From an uncultured Clostridia bacterium (lineage in GTDB: Bacteria > Bacillota > Clostridia > Oscillospirales > Ruminococcaceae), in contig CANQPB010000013.1 in the NCBI GenBank assembly GCA_947625615.1, forward strand, positions 1 to 60,605: 60,605 nt of DNA. Reading direction: 5' to 3'. A program made the translations under genes and the position numbers. This document shows positions 36,346 to 44,261 of the stretch, piece by piece. The notes under the pieces were generated by a model that worked only from the letters and a program-made list of their open reading frames with translations, was not told the DNA's origin and made no database searches. Within the stretch, counting starts at the first letter, position 1. The number at the start of each line of letters is the position of its first letter.

Positions 36346-37500
36346 TCAGATAACCCTTACCCCGGTGACACCCTCGATCTTTTCAATGTCGGCGGGGTCG
36401 ACCTTTCCGGTCACATCGAGCATCGTGTAGGCCCAATCCTTCTTGGACTTCGAGGCGATATTCTCGATGTTGCCTCCGCAGGCCGAAATCGCGCCGGTGA
36501 TCTGGTTTATCAGCGTCGGAACATTCTTGTGGATAACGCAGACAAGGCAGTCGGCAGTCTTTGCAAGCTCGCAGTCGGGCAGATTGACCGAGTTCTTGAC
36601 GGTGCCGTGCTCGAGATATGCAATAAGCTCCTGAGCAGCCATAACCGCGCAGTTGTCCTCAGATTCGGGGGTCGAAGCGCCGAGGTGAGGAATCGCGGTA
36701 ACCCCGTCGACGCCGATGAGCGCGTCATTCGGGAAGTCGGTGATATATGCCGCGCACTTTCCGCTTTCAAGCGCAGCGAGCAGCGCCTCGGTGTTGACAA
36801 GCTCGCCGCGAGCGAAGTTGAGAATCCTCACGCCGTCCTTCATCTTCGCGAGGCTGTCGGTGTTCACGGTGTCCTTAGTGTCCTTATTATAAGGAAGATG
36901 CAAGGTGATGTAGTCCGCGGCGGCATAAACCTCGTCGAGCGACTTAACCACCTTTACCCCGGGCTTGAGGTTCAAAGCGGCGTTGACCGAGAGGAACGGG
37001 TCGTAGCCGATGACCTCCATGCCGAGGGAGAGTGCGGTGTTCGCGACTTTAACGCCTATCGCGCCGAGGCCGACGATACCGAGAGTCTTGCCCATGATCT
37101 CAGGCCCGGCAAACTGGCTCTTGCCTTTTTCAACGAGCTTAGATACCTCGTCGCCCTTGCCTTTGAGAGTCTTCGCCCAATCGATAGCTGCTGCAACCTT
37201 GCGGGAGGTCAAAAGAAGTCCCGCGATGACGAGCTCTTTAACGGCGTTGGCGTTTGCTCCGGGGGTGTTGAATACGCAGATACCCTCTTCGGAGCAGCGG
37301 TCGACCGGGATATTATTCACGCCCGCGCCGGCTCTGGCTATAGCCTTGAGGGTGGGCGCAAATTTCTCTTCGAGCATATTCGCCGAGCGAACCATAATTC
37401 CGTCCGGCTCGGCTTCCATATCGGTGACGGTATATTTCGACCTGTCGAAGAGGTCAGTGCCGCATGCGGCTATTTTATTTAAAGTCAGAATCTTGTACAT
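36346..37500 (-). CDS. serA: D-3-phosphoglycerate dehydrogenase
   Basis: First step of serine synthesis: 3-phosphoglycerate plus NAD to 3-phosphohydroxypyruvate. The 384 residues make the short form with a single C-terminal ACT domain (ACGGNIENIASKSKKDWAYT region). RAGAGVNNIPVD, the NAD-binding motif GLGAIGVKVAN, NFARGELVN and IPHLGAST (catalytic His) are all present. AAGGAGA supports the ATG. It lies 11 nt downstream of serC in one operon. The missing step, phosphoserine phosphatase, is not in the window. Confidence 0.96.
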   Translation of the reverse strand: MYKILTLNKIAACGTDLFDRSKYTVTDMEAEPDGIMVRSANMLEEKFAPTLKAIARAGAGVNNIPVDRCSEEGICVFNTPGANANAVKELVIAGLLLTSRKVAAAIDWAKTLKGKGDEVSKLVEKGKSQFAGPEIMGKTLGIVGLGAIGVKVANTALSLGMEVIGYDPFLSVNAALNLKPGVKVVKSLDEVYAAADYITLHLPYNKDTKDTVNTDSLAKMKDGVRILNFARGELVNTEALLAALESGKCAAYITDFPNDALIGVDGVTAIPHLGASTPESEDNCAVMAAQELIAYLEHGTVKNSVNLPDCELAKTADCLVCVIHKNVPTLINQITGAISACGGNIENIASKSKKDWAYTMLDVTGKVDPADIEKIEGVTGVRVI

Positions 37501-37511
37501 AACTGTTCTCC

Positions 37512-38591
37512 TTATGCGTTTTCGGCTTCAAACTTGGTCATGAATTCAACGAGCTTCTCAACGCCCGCCTTCGGCATTGCGTTGTAGATAGATGCTCTCA
37601 TTCCGCCGACGGAACGGTGGCCCTTGATGTTGATAAGACCGGCCTTCTTGGCCTCCGAAACAAATTTAGCGTCCATTTCCTCGTTGCCGGTGACGAACGG
37701 AATGTTCATCAGCGAGCGGTCTTTGCCCTGAACGGTGGCTTTGAAGAGCTTGGAATTGTCTAAGAAGTTATAGAGGATAGCGGCCTTTTCCTCGTTGAGC
37801 TTCTTCATGGCTTCAAGGCCGCCCTTTTCCTTTACCCAGTCGAGGACGAGGCCGAGGATATAAATGCCGTAGGTCGGCGGGGTATTGAACATCGAACCGT
37901 TGTCGGCGTGGGTTTTGTAGTTGAACATCGTCGGGGTGATGTCTTTAGCGTTGCCGATGAGATCCTCACGAATGATGACTACCGTGAGACCCGCGGGGCC
38001 CATGTTCTTCTGCGCACCGGCGTAGATGATTCCGAACTTCGAGACGTCGACTGGCTCTGAGAGGATAGAGCTCGACATATCCGCGACGAGGGGAACGTTT
38101 CCGGTGTCGGGCAGCTCGGGGAATTTGGTGCCGTAGATGGTGTTGTTGTAGCAGATGTGGAAATAGTCGGCGTCGGGGGTGAAATCGGCCTTGTTGAGCT
38201 CGGGGATATAGCTGAAGGTCTTATCTTTAGAGCTTGCAACAACCTTGCATTCGCCGTATCTCGAAGCCTCCTGATAAGCTTTAGTCGCCCATTGGCCGGT
38301 GAGAACGAAATCGGCCTTGCCGGATTTGTTCATAAGGTTCAAAGGAACCATCGCGAACTGGCTTGAAGCGCCGCCCTGCAAGAACAGCACCTTGTAGTTT
38401 TCGGGGATAGACATTACCTCGCGGAGCTTTGCCTCGACGGAATCGATGATTGCCTGATACTCCTTAGAGCGGTGGGACATCTCCATTACCGACTGGCCGG
38501 TCTCGCCGTACTCTAACATCTCGTCGGCGGCACGCTTTAAAACTTCCTCCGGCAGCATTGCCGGCCCTGCGCTGAAATTGTAAACTCTCAT
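37512..38591 (-). CDS. serC: Phosphoserine aminotransferase
   Basis: PLP enzyme converting 3-phosphohydroxypyruvate and glutamate to phosphoserine. 359 residues. The N-terminus MRVYNFSAGPAMLPEEVL is diagnostic. The PLP-binding lysine sits in YAGAQKNMGPAG, and HRSVGGMRASIYNAMP is the conserved C-terminal motif. It is the first gene of the serC-serA operon with a good promoter upstream. No leader riboswitch or T-box was seen. Confidence 0.97.
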   Translation of the reverse strand: MRVYNFSAGPAMLPEEVLKRAADEMLEYGETGQSVMEMSHRSKEYQAIIDSVEAKLREVMSIPENYKVLFLQGGASSQFAMVPLNLMNKSGKADFVLTGQWATKAYQEASRYGECKVVASSKDKTFSYIPELNKADFTPDADYFHICYNNTIYGTKFPELPDTGNVPLVADMSSSILSEPVDVSKFGIIYAGAQKNMGPAGLTVVIIREDLIGNAKDITPTMFNYKTHADNGSMFNTPPTYGIYILGLVLDWVKEKGGLEAMKKLNEEKAAILYNFLDNSKLFKATVQGKDRSLMNIPFVTGNEEMDAKFVSEAKKAGLINIKGHRSVGGMRASIYNAMPKAGVEKLVEFMTKFEAENA

Positions 38592-38657
38592 GTTTAGTCC
38601 TCCTGTAGATAAAGAATCGTGATATGTTCCTTTAATATATACATACCGAATATACCA

Positions 38658-38686
38658 ATTATACTTCGCTCGCGGACAAGTGTCAA
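38658..38686 (-). promoter_or_regulatory. Promoter of serC-serA
   Basis: On the minus strand TTGACA (38686-38681), 17-nt spacer, TATAAT (38663-38658). Both hexamers are perfect. Confidence 0.85.
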
Positions 38687-38770
38687 TCTGCGAAAGACAA
38701 AAATATTAGAAACAGCTTGAAGCGAAGTTTGTATGAATTGCTGAAATAGATAACTTAATAACGGCCCGAA

Positions 38771-38808
38771 AAAAACGCCGCCTGCAAAAACAGGCGGCAG
38801 ACGGTTTT
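38771..38808 (-). terminator. Terminator of the PspA operon
   Basis: Stem GCCGCCTG/CAGGCGGC with a CAAAAA loop. On the minus strand it is followed by GTTTTTTT. Confidence 0.85.
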
Positions 38809-38840
38809 GATTTTCGGGATATGTAACCCGCAAGACCCGG

Positions 38841-39512
38841 TTACAGTCCGAGCTCGGCTTTCATCTTGGCAAGCTCGTCTTCGACGGAGGTGTCGGAGGT
38901 GTTGGCGTATTTTTCCATGAGATCGTCGGCGTCGCTCTTTTTGACGTTCAGCTCGGCTTCGGCCATGGCCTTGTCGAAAGCCTCGTTGGCCTTGGCCTCC
39001 ATGCGGTCAAACGCCTCTAAAGACGAGGTGGAATCCATGCCGGCGGTGATGTCGTTTATCTTGTTCTGAGCCTTCGCGGCGGCCGATTTTGCCTTTATGT
39101 TCGCCTTGCGATCCTCAAGCTCGCGGATATCCTCGACGAGCTTGTCATACATCTGGCGCATCTTCTCGGCGTTCTCGTGGGCGAGATCGTAGGCCTGCTT
39201 TCTGCCCTCAAGAAGGGCTTCGCAGCGCTGTTTTTCCGAGATGAGCTTTCTTGCGGCGTCCTCGTCGCCCGATTTAAGGGCGTTGCGGGCGCTGTTTGCC
39301 GCCTTTTCCACCTTTTCGGCCGCGTCCTCGGCGTCGCGCTTGGCCTTTGTTTCGGCGGCGATCACCCCGGCGGTCTCCTTCTTGACGTCGGCAAGCTTCT
39401 CACGAAGATCGACAAGATATTGGTCGACCATCTTTTCGGGATCCTCGGCCCTGTCTAAAAGCGCGTTGATATTAGATTTCATAATATCAGCGAATCTTGA
39501 AATAATTCCCAT
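38841..39512 (-). CDS. pspA: PspA/IM30 family envelope-stress protein
   Basis: A 223-residue, almost wholly helical coiled-coil protein that polymerises on damaged inner membrane. The N-terminal amphipathic segment MGIISRFADIMKSNINALLD and the EDPEKMVDQYL motif are typical. AAAGGAC upstream selects the ATG at 39512. The upstream frame is non-family. It is the second gene of an operon with a TPM-like membrane protein, recalling the Bacillus pairing of PspA with YdjH. Confidence 0.93.
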   Translation of the reverse strand: MGIISRFADIMKSNINALLDRAEDPEKMVDQYLVDLREKLADVKKETAGVIAAETKAKRDAEDAAEKVEKAANSARNALKSGDEDAARKLISEKQRCEALLEGRKQAYDLAHENAEKMRQMYDKLVEDIRELEDRKANIKAKSAAAKAQNKINDITAGMDSTSSLEAFDRMEAKANEAFDKAMAEAELNVKKSDADDLMEKYANTSDTSVEDELAKMKAELGL

Positions 39513-39580
39513 AGTGTATCGTCCTTTCGATTTTATTCCAAAGGCGTTCCGCAAAAGGCGGCCCGCCGTTTGCACGGTTG

Positions 39581-40585
39581 CTACTCAAGCGGCGTTTCGA
39601 GGATCTTTTTCGTCTCCTCGTTCCGCTCCCTTTCGTGTTTGCGGCGCTGATTCATTATTATAATGATCACAACCGCGACGACTATCACCAAAACAATTAT
39701 CAGCACGATTTTTGTGATGTCGTTTTTGGTGGCGGTCTTTGTCATTATCCTGTCGGCGGTGCGGTTAAATGTGTTCGCGATGGCGTCCTCGGTGGTGGCG
39801 TCGCCGTACCACTCCTGATCGCATATCCTCCAGAAGATGTCCACCGCCTCAGCGTCCATCACGCCGAGGGCCTGCGAGCCGCCCTCGTAGTACATATAGC
39901 CGACGTCGTCGGGATTTGCCTCCTCAAAATAGAAGAACGCAAAGGTATAGCCGTTGCCGATCTCTTCCTCATAGTAGTCGGAGGCGAACTTCGCTTTGTC
40001 GGAATCGCTTGTCAGCTCGGGGCGGTAGCCCACAAGATAGACATAGGGCTGAACGCCGGTTTTGTCGAAGAATTCCCGAAGCTGCCGCTCAAGGCCGGAT
40101 ACGGAGCCGTCCTCGCTTATCCAGCCTATTTCGTCTACAACGCAGTCGTTCGACCAGGAGGTGTCCTCAAGCTTTTCGCGGTTATACGAGCTTGCGGGGA
40201 TATCAGAGGTATTGACGCTTTCAACACGGGCCGGCGCCGCGTAATTAGACATCATGAGCGAGAAGATAACGAGAATGATCACGACCGCGACCACGCCGAC
40301 CAAGCAGCCGGAGCAGCCGAAGCTTCCGCAGCCCATAGTTCCGCCGAGGCCCATTCCACGGCCGTTGTTTATTATTATCGGGGGAGACGCCGATCTTCGA
40401 GTGCTGAAGAAAGGCTCGCCCATGCCGCCCGACGAAGACCGCGAAGATGTGCGGGAGGCCGACGAGCCCGCGCGTGAGCTTCCGCCGAAAGAGGCGCGGT
40501 GCCCTCCGCCGCTGTGACCCGACGAGATATGCCCTCCGCCGCCGAAGCCCCCTGAATGAGAGCCTCCGCCGCCTGCACGACCCAT
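39581..40585 (-). CDS. Membrane protein with TPM-like external domain
   Basis: About 334 residues. AAAGGAG supports the ATG at 40585. The first 75 residues are Gly/Ser/His-rich low complexity (GGGGSHSGGFGGGGHISSGH). A small Cys/Gly patch and one membrane helix follow (VGVVAVVIILVIFSLMM). Then comes an external domain of about 165 residues with TPM-type features (LERQLREFFDKTGVQPYVYL; FAFFYFEEANPDDVGY), a second helix (IVLIIVLVIVVAVVIIIIM) and a charged tail. It is 68 nt upstream of pspA in one operon. Probably a partner that recruits PspA to the membrane; the domain call is moderate. Confidence 0.75.
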   Translation of the reverse strand: MGRAGGGGSHSGGFGGGGHISSGHSGGGHRASFGGSSRAGSSASRTSSRSSSGGMGEPFFSTRRSASPPIIINNGRGMGLGGTMGCGSFGCSGCLVGVVAVVIILVIFSLMMSNYAAPARVESVNTSDIPASSYNREKLEDTSWSNDCVVDEIGWISEDGSVSGLERQLREFFDKTGVQPYVYLVGYRPELTSDSDKAKFASDYYEEEIGNGYTFAFFYFEEANPDDVGYMYYEGGSQALGVMDAEAVDIFWRICDQEWYGDATTEDAIANTFNRTADRIMTKTATKNDITKIVLIIVLVIVVAVVIIIIMNQRRKHERERNEETKKILETPLE

Positions 40586-40621
40586 AAGACCAGCTCCTTT
40601 AAAACACATTTACCTAAGTAT

Positions 40622-40650
40622 ATGATATCACAAATGTCGCAATATGTCAA
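40622..40650 (-). promoter_or_regulatory. Promoter of the TPM-like/pspA operon
   Basis: On the minus strand TTGACA (40650-40645), 17-nt spacer, TATCAT (40627-40622). Confidence 0.7.
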
Positions 40651-40670
40651 CAGTTGTAAAAAGATTGATG

Positions 40671-40800
40671 TGGCCCAAAGGCCACATCAAGAAGATAGAA
40701 GTTAGAAATTAGAAGTTAGAGTTTCAAGGTGTCGCCTGCGGCGACGCATCTGAATATTTCTGATAATGCGTGCGGAGTGGACGCTCCCAAAAAGATGTGA
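40671..40800. repeat. Third copy of the dispersed hairpin repeat
   Basis: Same order as at 67-330: GGCC hairpin (40671-40685), the word ACATCAAGAAGATAGAAGTT, TTTCAAGGTGTCGCCTGCGG with its GTCGCC/GGCGAC hairpin (40730-40745), then ATAATGCGTGCGGAGTGGAC. It lies between the TPM-like gene and the hairpin cluster upstream of fba. Confidence 0.78.
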
Positions 40801-40889
40801 GAGCCGATAAAATTTAAAATACGGCATTATTATTCGCGCTTTTAGTCTGTCATAAAACTCATCTCTATCTCGGTCGCGTTAATAAAACA

Positions 40890-41060
40890 TAAAAATCGGG
40901 GCTTTGCCGCGATTTTTATACCTTTATCGCCGCAGCCTCTAAGCCGCGCAAATGCGCGGCTTAGGGGCGTGAGCATAGCGCAGGCGATGCAGGAAAGGTT
41001 TACGGAAAACCCGTGCGTGGGTTTTCCGTCATAGGCTGTCGAAAAATTCGACAGCCTATG
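40890..41060. repeat. Cluster of four consecutive hairpins upstream of fba
   Basis: Inverted repeats TAAAAATCG/CGATTTTTA (40890-40918), a 14-pair stem around AAGCCGCGC/GCGCGGCTT (40936-40967), ACGGAAAACCC/GGGTTTTCCGT (41002-41029) and a 14-pair stem CATAGGCTGTCGAA/TTCGACAGCCTATG (41030-41060). Each has a different sequence. The fba promoter starts 12 nt later, so they lie outside the fba transcript. Confidence 0.85.
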
Positions 41061-41072
41061 TGCCCATACCTC

Positions 41073-41101
41073 TTGCAATTTTAATGAAGATACGCTATAA
41101 T
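41073..41101 (+). promoter_or_regulatory. Promoter of fba
   Basis: TTGCAA (41073-41078), 17-nt spacer, TATAAT (41096-41101). Confidence 0.8.
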
Positions 41102-41157
41102 ATAGGTGCGTAGGGATAAGGATCCCGAATGACATTATATTACAGGAGGTTACAACA

Positions 41158-42021
41158 ATGCTTGTATCTGCAAAGGAAATGCTTAACAAGGCGCGCGACG
41201 GACACTATGCCGTCGGACAGTTCAACATCAACAATCTGGAATGGACAAAGTGCATTCTGCAAACCGCTGAGGAGCTCAAGGCCCCGGTAATTCTCGGCGT
41301 ATCCGAGGGCGCGGGCAAGTATATGTGCGGCTACGACACCGTTGTCGGCATGGTAAAGGGCATGATAAAGTGCCTGAATATCACCGTCCCGGTTGCCCTT
41401 CATCTCGATCACGGCACCTTTGAGGGCGCCAAGGCCTGCATCAATGCCGGCTTCTCGTCGATAATGTTCGACGGCTCCCACTATCCCATTGAGGAAAACA
41501 TCAAGCTCACCACCGCCCTTGTAAACACCTGCGACATTCTCGGAATCTCGCTTGAGGCCGAAGTCGGCGCCATCGGCGGAGAGGAGGACGGCGTCGTCGG
41601 AATGGGCGAGGTCGCGGATCCCAAGGAGTGCAAGATGATTGCCGATCTCGGCGTTACGATGCTCGCCGCCGGCATAGGCAACATTCACGGCAAATATCCC
41701 GCCAACTGGCCGGGTCTCAGATTCGACGCCCTCGAAGCCATCAAGGCCGAGGTCGGCGACATGCCGCTCGTTCTCCACGGCGGCACCGGTATCCCCGAGG
41801 ACATGATCAAAAAGGCGATCTCCCTCGGCGTAGCCAAGATAAACGTCAACACCGAATGCCAGATAGCCTTCTCGGCCGCCGTCCGCAAGTATATCGAGGA
41901 GGGCAAGGATCTCGTCGGCAAGGGCTTCGATCCGAGAAAGGTTCTCGCCCCCGGCTGCGAGGCCATCAAAGAGACCGTCAGGGAGAAGATGGAGATCTTC
42001 GGCTGCATAGGCAAGGCCTGA
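41158..42021 (+). CDS. fba: Class II fructose-1,6-bisphosphate aldolase
   Basis: Zinc aldolase of glycolysis and gluconeogenesis. 287 residues. LHLDHGTFEGAKACINAGF holds the first zinc His and the catalytic Asp. EAEVGAIGGEEDG is the conserved Glu stretch, GIGNIHGKY and LHGGTGIPEDMIKKAI hold further zinc and phosphate ligands, and KINVNTECQIAF is typical. ACAGGAGGTTACAAC precedes the ATG. It is monocistronic. Confidence 0.97.
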   Translation: MLVSAKEMLNKARDGHYAVGQFNINNLEWTKCILQTAEELKAPVILGVSEGAGKYMCGYDTVVGMVKGMIKCLNITVPVALHLDHGTFEGAKACINAGFSSIMFDGSHYPIEENIKLTTALVNTCDILGISLEAEVGAIGGEEDGVVGMGEVADPKECKMIADLGVTMLAAGIGNIHGKYPANWPGLRFDALEAIKAEVGDMPLVLHGGTGIPEDMIKKAISLGVAKINVNTECQIAFSAAVRKYIEEGKDLVGKGFDPRKVLAPGCEAIKETVREKMEIFGCIGKA

Positions 42022-42058
42022 TAAGCTTTTTGTCAAGCAATAAATTTTCGCAAAATTT

Positions 42059-42082
42059 AAAGGAGCGCTTTTGCGCTCCTTT
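42059..42082. terminator. Terminator between convergent fba and ypeB
   Basis: Ten-pair stem AAAGGAGCGC/GCGCTCCTTT with a TTTT loop. Confidence 0.85.
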
Positions 42083-42104
42083 GATTTATAGCTTTGTCGC
42101 TCAG

Positions 42105-43445
42105 TTACTCGGCCAAAACGCCGGTGTCGCTTTCTATGAGGATCAAAATATCCTCCTCCCGGCCGGTGTCGGCATTGAGATAGACAAGGACGTTTCTGCC
42201 GTTGTCGGCGCGGCATTTAAGCTCATAGCAGAGCTTTTCCTCGACGGCGTCCGTCGGTATCACTGCAAGGCGGCAGCCGTCCACCTCAAGCCCCTCCGCG
42301 GCCTTAGATATCGCCTCGTCCTCGCCGATTGCCGGCTCGCCGAAGCTGCGCTCGCGGTGGTTGACCAAAAATCCTCTCGCGTCATAGCCGAGTACCTCGC
42401 CGTTGTCAAGCGCCACCGCTACCTTTATTAGGTCGGTATAGCAGATGACGCCGCCGTCGGAATAGGCGTAGTTTATCGTGCAGACGTTGTTGTAGCATTC
42501 GTAGTAGGTGCGCTCCATGTTTTCGATTCCGAGCCGCGCAAGATATCCGTCGGCGTAGCCGCAGGCCTCCTCGCAGGTCAAAGAGGAATCCCTGACCGCG
42601 CGGCTTTTCATGCAGTATACGATATATCCGCCGTTTTTGGATATCGCGCATCTGCCGCCGTCGCAGTAAAAGCAGTAGGACGGCATTTTGCCCTCCTCGC
42701 CGGCCTCGCATTCGAGCGCCCTGTAGCTCTCCTCCCCGAGGGCGAGGGCCGCCTTTTCCCTTGCGGCTTCAAGGTCGATCGCTTCGGCGTCCTTTGTCAT
42801 AAGCGGGACGCGGTCTAAAATGTGATCGGAAAACGGGCCGTCATATATGAGCTTCGGCATGTCCGAAAGCCCGTCCTCGATCTCGGAAAAACCGTCGGCT
42901 ATAAAGCTGCCCGCCTCGCTGTTTATCCCCTTAAACAGCTCCGAAACCGTCAAATCGTCGGAAAGAAGCCGCCCCTTAAGCTGCCAGACGCTGTTTTTAA
43001 GGCTGTCGGCGCATAAGCGGAGCTTTTCAAGGTTTTCGCGGTCTGCGGTCTCAAGCTCCTCGCCGAGAGCCGCCCGCTCGGAGAGCGCCGAGGCGTAATT
43101 TCCCACCTGCGAGAGGAATTTTTCAAGGTTGTCAAGCTCAAGCCCCCACACCGGCAGGCTTTGAAGCGCCGCCTTTGCCTCGGCCGAGCATTCGGTGAGG
43201 CTGTTTGAAAGCCGGCTCATCATCTCGGGGGAGGCGGCATAACGCCCCTTTTCGAGAACCGAGGATATGCGGTCGGCGCTCTGCGCCAGGTTTTCGACCG
43301 CCGCGGCGTAGCCGGAATCGACGGCGTTTTCAAGCCGCGAGAGCTTTGACATATAAATTATATTCGACGCGCCCAAAACCGCGACAAGGGCGATCATAAA
43401 AGAAGCGAAGCGTATCAGCGCGCGCCGGGAAAAAGATGTTTTCAT
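42105..43445 (-). CDS. ypeB: Germination protein YpeB
   Basis: A 446-residue protein. It has an N-terminal membrane helix (residues about 10-32), a helical region, and three PepSY-like domains in the C-terminal half (CEEACGYADGYLARLGIENM; IGEDEAISKAAEGLEVDGCR). YpeB is needed in spores for the cortex lytic enzyme SleB, which is normally encoded next to it. No sleB is present here on either side. AAAGGAAGG supports the ATG. It is good evidence that the organism makes spores. Confidence 0.88.
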   Translation of the reverse strand: MKTSFSRRALIRFASFMIALVAVLGASNIIYMSKLSRLENAVDSGYAAAVENLAQSADRISSVLEKGRYAASPEMMSRLSNSLTECSAEAKAALQSLPVWGLELDNLEKFLSQVGNYASALSERAALGEELETADRENLEKLRLCADSLKNSVWQLKGRLLSDDLTVSELFKGINSEAGSFIADGFSEIEDGLSDMPKLIYDGPFSDHILDRVPLMTKDAEAIDLEAAREKAALALGEESYRALECEAGEEGKMPSYCFYCDGGRCAISKNGGYIVYCMKSRAVRDSSLTCEEACGYADGYLARLGIENMERTYYECYNNVCTINYAYSDGGVICYTDLIKVAVALDNGEVLGYDARGFLVNHRERSFGEPAIGEDEAISKAAEGLEVDGCRLAVIPTDAVEEKLCYELKCRADNGRNVLVYLNADTGREEDILILIESDTGVLAE

Positions 43446-43537
43446 TAAAACCTTCCTTTCGGTGTTTTAAGGATATTTTTCCACCGCGCCGGCGCCGATA
43501 TGCCTGCAAAATTATGGATTGTCTTTAAAGGAGAACT

Positions 43538-44260
43538 ATGCCGCATTCTGTTAAATTTTTCGATGTTTTGGATTCAACTAATTCATATATAAAGCGAAAC
43601 GCCGCCGAAATGTCTGACGGCGACGTGATTGCCGCGCGCTCGCAGACGGGCGGGCGGGGGCGGCTTGGCAGGCAGTTTTTCAGCCCGGGGGGAGGGCTTT
43701 ACTTCTCCCTGTTATTAAAAAGGCAGATCCCGATCGACAGCTTGAATCTTCTCACCCCGCTTGCCGCGGTGGCCGTGTGCGACGCGCTTGAAAGCTGCGG
43801 CGTAAAGACGGGTATAAAATGGGTGAACGACGTTTATGTCGGCCGAAAAAAGGTATGCGGAATACTCGTTGAAAGCCCGCTCACGCAAAGCGTCGAGGCC
43901 GCGTATACCGTCGTCGGCGCGGGGATAAATATTACGGAGCCTGAGGGAGGCTTTCCGCCGGAGATTTCCGAGCGCGCCGGCGCCGCCTTTAAAAAGGGCT
44001 TTGCCCCGCCGCCCGAGGAGCTTTTGGAAAAGATCCTGTCCGCGTTTGACAGGCGGCTCGAGGGGCTTTTTGAGCGCGATTTTCTTTTTGATTACCGCGC
44101 CCGATCGGTGATTATAGGCGGGGAGATAACCGTTCTGCCCTTAAACGCCGAGCCTTATAAAGCCGTCGCCGTAAAAATCGACGATGACTGCCGGCTTGTC
44201 GTGGATACCCCGAACGGGCAAAAGACGCTTTTCACCGACGAGGTGAGCATAAAGCTATAA
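43538..44260 (+). CDS. birA: Biotin-[acetyl-CoA-carboxylase] ligase
   Basis: Attaches biotin to carboxylase carrier domains through biotinyl-AMP. 240 residues. There is no N-terminal DNA-binding domain, so it is a ligase only and not the biotin repressor. DSTNSY, the biotin/ATP loop GGRGRLGRQFFSP, KWVNDVYVGRKKVCGILVE and GAGINI are present. AAAGGAGAAC precedes the ATG. It is convergent with alr. Confidence 0.95.
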   Translation: MPHSVKFFDVLDSTNSYIKRNAAEMSDGDVIAARSQTGGRGRLGRQFFSPGGGLYFSLLLKRQIPIDSLNLLTPLAAVAVCDALESCGVKTGIKWVNDVYVGRKKVCGILVESPLTQSVEAAYTVVGAGINITEPEGGFPPEISERAGAAFKKGFAPPPEELLEKILSAFDRRLEGLFERDFLFDYRARSVIIGGEITVLPLNAEPYKAVAVKIDDDCRLVVDTPNGQKTLFTDEVSIKL

Positions 44261-44261
44261 G

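Noticed and set aside
36319-37482. 387-residue plus-strand frame opposite serA
   Set aside because: serA is unambiguous by motifs; the plus frame is a shadow.
39578-40477. 299-residue plus-strand frame opposite the TPM-like gene
   Set aside because: Low-complexity antisense of the Gly/Ser-rich gene; the minus strand has the promoter, ribosome site and membrane helices.
40842-41189. 115-residue minus-strand frame upstream of fba
   Set aside because: It crosses three hairpins and the fba promoter and has no ribosome site.
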